A DNA stretch of 11,852 nt from NCBI GenBank assembly GCA_003693905.1, contig RFLL01000262.1, positions 1-11,852 of the forward strand, read 5' to 3'. The position numbers and the translations under genes were made by a program. Shown one piece after another: positions 6,577 to 11,852 of the stretch. The DNA is from Alphaproteobacteria bacterium. GTDB taxonomy: Bacteria > Pseudomonadota > Alphaproteobacteria > Kiloniellales > J153. Each line of letters begins with the position of its first letter. Position 1 is the stretch's first letter. The notes below the pieces were generated by a model, which made no database searches, was not told the DNA's origin, and saw only the letters and a list, made by a program, of their open reading frames with translations.

Positions 6577-7629
6577 ATGGCAAGCAAAAGAGTGATGTTG
6601 CTGTCGAGCCTGAGCGCATTGGCGCTGGCCGGCACACAAGGAGCGTTCGCCGCAGCGGAAACGAAGGCCGGTGCGCCGGTGCGGACGGTTGGCGAGACCC
6701 TGTACGAAATGTCGCAGCCGTTCGATCTGTCGTCGCGCGCGTCGTCCGTATCGCCGTGGCTGGCCATCACCGCCGATGCCCAAAGTCTCGAAAGTGGTGA
6801 AGGTGGTGAAGGGGGTGAAGGTGGTGAAGGTGGTGAGGGAGGCGAAGGTGGCGAAGGCGGCGAAGGCGGCGAAGGCGGCGAAGGCGGTGGCCTTGGCGGC
6901 GAAGCCGGTTTCTTCGCCGATCTCATGATGATGAAGGGGCACCTGACGGTCGGGAAGGAACTGCTCGACGCCGGCGATCCGACGCAGGCGGCGCTTCATT
7001 TCACCCATCCCCTGGCCGAGCACTACGGCGACATTGCCGAGCCGCTCGAGGAGATGGGGGCGGAGGACTTGCGGGCCGCTCTCGAACGCATCGCCAAAGC
7101 AACCTCGGCGGGGGATGTCGAAGCGACCAGGGCGGCGCACAGAGCCGCGCTTCAGGCGATTGACGCGGTCGCTCGGCGGGTCGATCCGTCCCTGCGCAGC
7201 GCGCCCGGGTTTGTCCTGCCCGTCGTCCTTCATCTGCTCAGGCAGGCGGCCCACGAGTACGACGAAGCGGTTGTGCAAGGACGTTTCTCGAAGGTCGAGG
7301 AATATCAGGATGCCCGCGGTTTCGTGATCGTGGCTCGCGAACTCGTCGACTCGCTGGCGCCGGCTCTCAGCGAGCACGATCCCGAGCAATTCGCCCGCAT
7401 CCGCAATGCCCTTGACGAGCTGGCGCGCGCCTTCCCGTCGATCGTTCCTCCGGCCGCGCCGGTGCTGGACCCGGGCGCTGTTTACGGTCAGGTGGCGCAG
7501 ATCGAGCTTCGGCTTGGCAAGTTCTACACCGCGCCGCTCGGGGTCGAAGGTGGTGAAGGTGGTGAAGGGGGCGAAGGTGGTGAAGAGGGCGAAGAGGGCG
7601 AGGCCGGGGAGAGCGGCACCGAGGGATAA
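6577..7629 (+). CDS. Secreted GEG-repeat protein with FTR1-like periplasmic helical domain, probably iron-regulated
   Basis: 350 residues, no firm family name. The ATG at 6577 has AGGGAG eight bases upstream and opens a clean signal peptide (basic MASKR, hydrophobic core to about 22, cleavage after AFA near residue 25). An in-frame ATG at 6505 would bury this signal and is rejected. Residues 74-103 are ten Gly-Glu-Gly triplets. About 108-320 is helical, with MMMKGH (His122), HFTHP (His141, His144) and His149, then HEYDEAV and EYQDARGF at about 242-249. The C-terminus (324-350) is a second acidic GEG-type tract. The helical part, especially YQDARGF, recalls from memory the periplasmic domain ahead of some bacterial FTR1 iron permeases. 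No permease domain follows. With the Fur-box-like promoter, I infer a periplasmic iron-binding or iron-delivery role, the Glu-rich tracts and His/Met cluster being candidate ligands. Function is unproven. Confidence 0.75.
   Translation: MASKRVMLLSSLSALALAGTQGAFAAAETKAGAPVRTVGETLYEMSQPFDLSSRASSVSPWLAITADAQSLESGEGGEGGEGGEGGEGGEGGEGGEGGEGGEGGGLGGEAGFFADLMMMKGHLTVGKELLDAGDPTQAALHFTHPLAEHYGDIAEPLEEMGAEDLRAALERIAKATSAGDVEATRAAHRAALQAIDAVARRVDPSLRSAPGFVLPVVLHLLRQAAHEYDEAVVQGRFSKVEEYQDARGFVIVARELVDSLAPALSEHDPEQFARIRNALDELARAFPSIVPPAAPVLDPGAVYGQVAQIELRLGKFYTAPLGVEGGEGGEGGEGGEEGEEGEAGESGTEG
6796..6885 (+). repeat. Ten-copy 9-base tandem repeat encoding Gly-Glu-Gly
   Basis: Ten in-frame units of the form GGNGARGGN run without interruption. 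Units 1-5 mostly use GGT as first codon, while units 7-10 are four identical copies of GGCGAAGGC. This suggests recent duplication by slippage at the 3' side. Length changes in steps of nine bases would keep the frame. Confidence 0.95.
7546..7626 (+). repeat. C-terminal acidic Gly-Glu repeat tract
   Basis: A second repeat tract at the 3' end of the same gene begins with the same GGTGAAGGT-type 9-mers, then degenerates into EEG, EAG and ESG units before the stop. It resembles the N-terminal tract at the DNA level, so the two may have exchanged sequence or share an origin. Confidence 0.85.
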
Positions 7630-7948
7630 AACCGACTGTTCCATCCCGGGTTGATACCCGTGTTCGCCGATCGTGACCGATCGACGCGCGCCTAAACCGC
7701 TGACCTCCTCCGCTCGCTTGGCTTTCCTCGTATCGGCGCGGGCGCGCGTTCGGGCTTTGGTATGACTTCTCGGGAATTGGCGGATCGACAAATCAGCCGA
7801 GTCGAGTGATCGCCCGCCGCTATAGCGCTTCGCCATGTCATTCCGGCCGCGCTTCGGGGCCGTGAGCCTCGCCGACGTCGCAGGGGACTTGCGCGGGTCG
7901 ACCATTTTATATATCGTATATCGTCGATTAACGATATATTGATCAGGC
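7630..7948. other. Intergenic region between the GEG-repeat gene and arsR
   Basis: 319 bases with no credible gene. The left end holds two small hairpins: CGGGT/ACCCG around a TGAT loop at 7647-7660, and CGATCG/CGATCG around TGAC at 7668-7683. Neither has a following T tract, so intrinsic termination is doubtful. From 7684 to about 7900 nothing recognisable was found. Open frames here on both strands are short or Arg/Pro-rich and lack ribosome-binding sites. The right end carries the arsR operator. Confidence 0.6.
7909..7939 (+). promoter_or_regulatory. ArsR-family operator upstream of arsR
   Basis: Three related half-sites lie in an AT-rich patch: ATATCGT at 7911-7917 and 7918-7924 as direct repeats, and ACGATAT at 7931-7937 inverted. 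The inner pair gives a 20-base palindrome with 7-base arms and a 6-base centre. The outer pair extends to 9-base arms (7909-7917 with 7931-7939). The site ends nine bases before the arsR ATG. A single clear -35/-10 pair could not be fixed, but the operator plausibly covers the -10 region and start. This is the expected place for autorepression relieved by arsenite. Confidence 0.75.
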
Positions 7949-8386
7949 ATGACCGCCCTCAAGACACCGGTTGCCGCCGGGATCCGCAAAAACAGGAAGG
8001 CCAGGGAGGTACCGCCCTCCGGTGCGCCATCGCTTTCCAACCCTGTCCGCTCCGCTGAGGCCGGGCTGGAAACCATTAGCCGTCTGGCCAAGGCGCTGGC
8101 CCATCCCGCCCGGGTCGAGATCGTGCGTCTGCTGCACGAGAAACAGACCTGCATCGGCTGCGATATCGTCGATGGAATCGGCCTTGCCCAGTCGACCACG
8201 TCCGAACACCTGCGCATTCTCAAGGCAGCCGGGGTCATCGTCGGTGAGATCGAACGGCCGCGGGTCTGCTATTCCCTCAATCCGGCCGCCTTGGCGCCGT
8301 TGCGATGTTTTCTCGACATGATCGGTGCAAACCCGCCCGTCGTCGCTCGGCGCGGGCGAAGGAAAAAGCGCGGCACTGGAGCCTAG
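7949..8386 (+). CDS. arsR: ArsR-family metalloid-responsive repressor
   Basis: A 145-residue winged-helix repressor. The family binds DNA as a dimer and lets go when As(III) or Sb(III) coordinates cysteines. The HTH core runs from about 40 to 112, with LAKALAHPARVEIVRLL at 46-62 and a recognition helix around AQSTTSEHLRILKAAG (80-95). Cys68 and Cys71 (TCIGC) sit where metalloid-binding ArsR proteins have their cysteine pair, and Cys107 and Cys120 are possible third ligands. The protein is longer than the usual 100-120 residues because of a basic N-terminal extension of about 38 residues and a basic tail (RRGRRKKR). No good internal start exists, so the extension is kept. The gene follows a matching operator and precedes the arsenite pump by 23 bases, so it most likely autoregulates that two-gene operon. 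Confidence 0.88.
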   Translation: MTALKTPVAAGIRKNRKAREVPPSGAPSLSNPVRSAEAGLETISRLAKALAHPARVEIVRLLHEKQTCIGCDIVDGIGLAQSTTSEHLRILKAAGVIVGEIERPRVCYSLNPAALAPLRCFLDMIGANPPVVARRGRRKKRGTGA

Positions 8387-8409
8387 GCGGCATAACAGGA
8401 TATTTCCGC

Positions 8410-9477
8410 ATGTCTACGGTTGAACGCTATCTCACCGTGTGGGTCGTCTTGTGCATCGTGGCCGGGATTGCCTTGGGGCATTTCCTGCCCGGTGTTTTCC
8501 ATGTTATCGGCGCGGCTGAGATCGCGCAGGTCAACCTGCCGGTAGCGGTTCTGATCTGGCTGATGATCGTTCCGATGCTGATCAGGATCGACTTCACCGC
8601 TCTTGGTCAGGTGGCGAAACACTGGCGCGGCATCGGCGTCACGCTGCTGATCAACTGGGCGATCAAGCCGTTTTCAATGGCGTTGCTGGCTTGGATTTTC
8701 ATCGGCTGGCTGTTCCGGCCCTTTCTGCCGCCGGACCAGATCCCCGGTTACATCGCCGGGTTGATCCTGCTTGCGGCGGCGCCGTGTACGGCCATGGTGT
8801 TCGTGTGGAGCCATCTGTCGAACGGCGAACCCCATTTCACTTTGAGCCAGGTGGCGCTCAATGACACCATCATGGTGTTTGCCTTTGCGCCGATCGTGGG
8901 GGTGCTTCTCGGCCTGTCGGCGATCACGGTTCCCTGGGAGACGTTGCTGCTTTCCGTCGGCCTGTACATCGTCGTGCCCGTCATTCTGGCGCAGGTCATT
9001 CGTCGCCGGGTACTCGCGCGGGGCGGGGCGGACGCCCTGGGGTCGCTGCTCGGGTGGCTGCAACCGGTATCACTTGGTGCGTTGCTGACGACACTGGTCA
9101 TGCTGTTCGGGTTTCAGGGCGAACGGATCATCGCTCAGCCTTTGATCATCGCCCTGCTGGCGGTGCCGATTCTGATACAGGTCTATTTCAATGCCGGGCT
9201 TGCCTACGGGCTCAACCGGATTGCAGGAGAGGCGCACTGCGTTGCCGCGCCGTCGGCTCTGATCGGTGCCAGCAATTTCTTCGAGCTGGCGGTGGCGACG
9301 GCGATCAGCCTGTTCGGATTTCAATCGGGGGCTGCGCTGGCGACCGTGGTCGGCGTCCTGATCGAGGTGCCGGTGATGCTGTCGGTGGTTAAGATCGTGA
9401 ATGCAAGCAAACCCTGGTATGAACGCGGCGCAGCGGTTCGGCGCAACGGGCTCACATTGAATCACCCAGGTGCGTAG
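8410..9477 (+). CDS. acr3: ACR3-family arsenite efflux transporter
   Basis: A 355-residue inner-membrane protein with about ten hydrophobic helices. It exports arsenite, and in some members antimonite, using the proton motive force. The ACR3 signature APCTAMVFVWSHLSNG begins at 124 and includes Cys126, the conserved thiol that binds arsenite in studied homologues. The second functional signature, ASNFFELAVA near 287-296, supplies conserved Glu292. Length is normal for the family. The start chosen is the ATG at 8410, with AGGA ten bases upstream. Earlier in-frame starts would overlap arsR and add a non-membrane leader. The gene follows arsR by 23 bases and is surely co-transcribed with it. No arsenate reductase (arsC) follows; polA converges immediately, so the cell would need that activity encoded elsewhere for arsenate resistance. 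Confidence 0.95.
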   Translation: MSTVERYLTVWVVLCIVAGIALGHFLPGVFHVIGAAEIAQVNLPVAVLIWLMIVPMLIRIDFTALGQVAKHWRGIGVTLLINWAIKPFSMALLAWIFIGWLFRPFLPPDQIPGYIAGLILLAAAPCTAMVFVWSHLSNGEPHFTLSQVALNDTIMVFAFAPIVGVLLGLSAITVPWETLLLSVGLYIVVPVILAQVIRRRVLARGGADALGSLLGWLQPVSLGALLTTLVMLFGFQGERIIAQPLIIALLAVPILIQVYFNAGLAYGLNRIAGEAHCVAAPSALIGASNFFELAVATAISLFGFQSGAALATVVGVLIEVPVMLSVVKIVNASKPWYERGAAVRRNGLTLNHPGA

Positions 9478-9623
9478 GGACCGCAGATAAAGGCAAGACA
9501 TCGGGGTGCCGCAGGCCGGGCGTTTTCTTTTTCTGTTCTTGCACCGCGGATCCCGACGGTAGTTGCGATCCGAGCGGGCTTCGATCCAGTTGATCCGGAT
9601 TTCTTCGATATCGCCGCCTTGCG
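9478..9623. other. Short convergent gap between acr3 and polA
   Basis: 146 bases between convergent genes. A pyrimidine run (TTTTCTTTTTCTG, about 9522-9534) follows a GC-rich stretch on the plus strand and could mark the acr3 transcript end, but I could not draw a stable hairpin before it. No terminator for polA was recognised. Confidence 0.4.
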
Positions 9624-11852
9624 CTAATGCGCATCGGCCCAGGTCGGTCCGACCCCGACGTCGGCCACCAGCGGCACCGATAACTCGACCACCGGCCGGT
9701 GGGCGCCTTCCATGATCTCCTTGACGAGCGCGGCGGTGGCATCGACCTCGGCCTTGGGGACCTCGAACACCAGCTCGTCGTGGACCTGAAGCAACATCCG
9801 CGCCTTGAGCCTGGCCCTGGCCAGGGCCGGGGGCACCCGGATCATCGCCCGTTTGATGATGTCGGCCGCGGTGCCTTGGATCGGGGCGTTGATGGCGGCA
9901 CGTTCGGCGAAGTTGCGCCGGGCCGGGTTCTTGTCCTTGATCGCCGGCAGATGGATGCGTCGGCCGAACAGGGTCTGAACATAGCCGCGTTCGCGGCATT
10001 CTGCCTTCATGCGCTCCATGTAGGCGCGGATGCGCGGGTGGCGTTCGAAATAGGCGTCGATATAGGCCTGTGCCTCGCCTTGGGAGATGCCCAGGTTGTT
10101 GGCCAGCCCGAAGGCCGAAATGCCGTAGATGATGCCGAAGTTGATGGCCTTGGCGCGGCGGCGCAAAAGCGGATCGACGTCTTCGATCGGAACCCCGAAC
10201 ACCTGGGACGCGGTGGCGGCGTGAATGTCGCGGCCTTCGAGAAAGGCCTGGCGCAGGGCCGGTTCGTCGGCGATATGCGCCGCCAGGCGCAGCTCGATCT
10301 GGCTGTAGTCGACCGACAGCAGCCGGTGGCCGCGTTCGGCGATGAAGGCGCGGCGGATCTTGCGCCCTTCTTCGGTGCGCACCGGGATGTTCTGCAGGTT
10401 GGGGTCGCTCGATGACAGGCGCCCGGTCGAAGCCACGGCCTGGCTGAACGAAGTGTGCACGCGCCCGGTCTGCGGGTTGATCTGGTTCTGCAAGGCGTCC
10501 GTGTAGGTGCTTTTGAGCTTGGTGAGCTGGCGCCATTCAAGCACCCTGGCCGGCAGGTCGTGGCCCTGGGCGGCAAGGGTCTCAAGGATGTCGGCACCGG
10601 TGCCGTAGGCGCCGCTCTTGCCTTTCTTGCCGCCGTCCAGGCCCATTTCGTCGAACAGGATTTCGCCCAGTTGCTTGGGCGACGCGATATTGAACCGGCG
10701 TCCGGCCAGACGATAGATCTCCGCCTCCAGCTCTGCCGCACGGGCGGCGAAGTCGTTCGACAGTGCGCGCAGGGCATCGCGATCGACCTTGATACCGGCG
10801 CGCTCCATCTCCGCCAGGACCGGCACCAGAGGACGTTCCAGCGTCTCGTAGACGGTGGTCACGCGCTCCGGGACCAGGCGTGGCTTGAGCACCCGGTGCA
10901 GGCGCAGGGTCACGTCGGCATCCTCGGCGGCGTAATCCAGCGCCTTGTCGAGCGGCACCTTGTCGAACGTCACCTGGGCCTTGCCGGTTCCGGCCACGTC
11001 CTTGAACTTGATGGTGTCGTGGCCGAGGTGAAGGCGCGCCAGTTCGTCCATGCCGTGGCCGTGCAGGCCGGCTTCGAGAACGTAGGACAGCAGCATGGTG
11101 TCGTCGAACGGCCTCACCGCGATGCCGTGGCGGCCGAGAACCAAGATGTCGTACTTGATGTTCTGACCGACCTTGAGGACGCTCGGGTCTTCGAGCAGCG
11201 GCTGCAACCGTGCGAGCGCCTGGTCCGGGGGAATCTGCTGCGGGGCTTCGGCTTTGGCGTCGAGGTCGAGTTCGCCACCGCTTGCCTGTCCGCTGTGGCC
11301 GAGCGGGATGTAGCACGCCCGCCCGGGACCGAGCGCCAGCGAGATTCCGACCAGATCGGCGCGCAAGGCATCGAGCGAGGTGGTTTCGGTATCGACCGCC
11401 ACCACACCGGCTTCGATGGCGGCGGCGATCCAGGCGTCGAGGGCCGCCGGTGTCTGGATCAGTTCATAGCCGTCGTGGACCACCGGGCTGTCCGAAATGC
11501 CCGCCGCGCCGGTGCCCGAGCCTTTTTTCACGTCGCTGTCCAGCACGTCGCCAAGACGCGCGATGATCGAGCGGAAGGCGTTTTCTTCGAGGAACCTGCG
11601 CAGCACCTCCGGGTCCGGTTGGCGCGGGTGCAGCGCCTCCAGCGGTACCACCAGCGGTGCATCGTTCTTCAGTTCGACCAGCCTGCGCGAGATGCGCGCC
11701 TGTTCGGCGTGGGCAAGCAGGTTCTCCCGGCGCTTGGGCTGCTTGATCTCCTGCGCGTGGGCGAGCAGGTTTTCCAGATCGCCGTATTCCTTGATCAGTT
11801 GTGCCGCCGTCTTGACACCGATCCCGGGGACGCCAGGCACGTTGTCGGTGGA
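9624..11852 (-). CDS. polA: DNA polymerase I, 5' end missing (partial)
   Basis: 742 residues are visible. The frame stays open at the right window edge, so roughly the first 190 residues, most of the 5' nuclease, lie outside. Positions count from the edge. NVPGVPGIGVKTA (about 4-16) is the DNA-binding helix-hairpin of the 5' nuclease domain. The 3'-5' exonuclease domain follows with DTET (Asp154, Glu156), KYD (Asp235) and YAAED (Tyr307, Asp311), so proofreading appears active. The polymerase domain has motif A SVDYSQIELRLA (Asp515), motif B RRRAKAINFGIIYG (about 564-577) and motif C QVHDELVFEV (His691, Asp692). All catalytic residues are present. The enzyme replaces RNA primers and fills repair gaps. 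The sequence resembles alphaproteobacterial PolA. A GTG at 11840 could be mistaken for a start but is internal. The gene converges on acr3. Confidence 0.98.
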   Translation of the reverse strand, partial: STDNVPGVPGIGVKTAAQLIKEYGDLENLLAHAQEIKQPKRRENLLAHAEQARISRRLVELKNDAPLVVPLEALHPRQPDPEVLRRFLEENAFRSIIARLGDVLDSDVKKGSGTGAAGISDSPVVHDGYELIQTPAALDAWIAAAIEAGVVAVDTETTSLDALRADLVGISLALGPGRACYIPLGHSGQASGGELDLDAKAEAPQQIPPDQALARLQPLLEDPSVLKVGQNIKYDILVLGRHGIAVRPFDDTMLLSYVLEAGLHGHGMDELARLHLGHDTIKFKDVAGTGKAQVTFDKVPLDKALDYAAEDADVTLRLHRVLKPRLVPERVTTVYETLERPLVPVLAEMERAGIKVDRDALRALSNDFAARAAELEAEIYRLAGRRFNIASPKQLGEILFDEMGLDGGKKGKSGAYGTGADILETLAAQGHDLPARVLEWRQLTKLKSTYTDALQNQINPQTGRVHTSFSQAVASTGRLSSSDPNLQNIPVRTEEGRKIRRAFIAERGHRLLSVDYSQIELRLAAHIADEPALRQAFLEGRDIHAATASQVFGVPIEDVDPLLRRRAKAINFGIIYGISAFGLANNLGISQGEAQAYIDAYFERHPRIRAYMERMKAECRERGYVQTLFGRRIHLPAIKDKNPARRNFAERAAINAPIQGTAADIIKRAMIRVPPALARARLKARMLLQVHDELVFEVPKAEVDATAALVKEIMEGAHRPVVELSVPLVADVGVGPTWADAH

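Noticed and set aside
6796..6885. Tandem repeats considered as a CRISPR array
   Set aside because: Units are 9 bases, contiguous and in-frame within a gene, with no unique spacers.
6671..6928. Lysine and valine-rich repeat peptide in the second plus frame of the GEG tract
   Set aside because: It is a frame-shifted reading of the 9-base repeat with no signal peptide or ribosome-binding site.
7761..7808. Fifteen-codon frame starting MTSRELADRQ before arsR
   Set aside because: Too short, with no ribosome-binding site and no sign of a leader-peptide role.
6574..8238. Minus-strand open frame of 554 codons across the GEG-repeat gene and into arsR
   Set aside because: The repeats leave the antisense strand free of stops, giving an artificial Phe, Ala and Thr repeat. 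It overlaps two better supported genes and the arsR operator.
9515..9535. Intrinsic terminator after acr3
   Set aside because: The T-rich run is present but no stable stem could be drawn in the GC-rich bases before it.
9070..10536. Minus-strand open frame of 488 codons in a second phase through the 3' part of polA
   Set aside because: It overlaps the polymerase domain, whose motifs A, B and C are all in the polA frame. The alternative product has no family features.

Overview
The window is GC-rich (60-odd to over 70 % in most genes) and looks like a piece of an alphaproteobacterial chromosome, probably from a Rhodospirillales-like lineage. The best taxonomic clue is the DNA polymerase I fragment, whose motif regions read like alphaproteobacterial PolA. 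This is judged from memory of the family, with no search.

Layout from left to right. (1) 1-2375, plus strand: the end of a tripartite tricarboxylate transporter operon, with the tail of the periplasmic binding protein (tctC-like), the small membrane subunit (tctB) and the large membrane subunit (tctA). (2) 2507-4504, minus strand: an OafA/YrhL-type membrane acyltransferase fused to a periplasmic SGNH domain. It is lower in GC than its neighbours and has a very AT-rich leader. (3) 4805-6196, minus strand: a PaaK/CapK-like adenylate-forming enzyme with unknown substrate. (4) 6197-6576: a divergent intergenic region holding a degenerate heptanucleotide repeat array, a short hairpin, a second inverted heptad array, a near-consensus sigma70 promoter and a Fur-box-like palindrome. 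(5) 6577-7629, plus strand: a secreted protein with two Gly-Glu-Gly repeat tracts around an all-helical domain that resembles the periplasmic domain of some FTR1-type iron permeases. (6) 7909-9477, plus strand: an arsR operator, arsR and an ACR3 arsenite efflux pump. (7) 9624-11852, minus strand: polA, cut by the window edge.

How the genes work together: tctCBA is one uptake system for an organic anion. arsR-acr3 is a compact arsenite sensing and export unit. The Fur-box-controlled GEG-repeat protein is the least explained part and is probably a periplasmic iron-handling factor made under iron limitation. The acyltransferase and the adenylate-forming enzyme may both belong to envelope or polysaccharide modification, but they are about 300 bp apart and nothing proves a link. 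No RNA genes, transposases or CRISPR arrays were seen.
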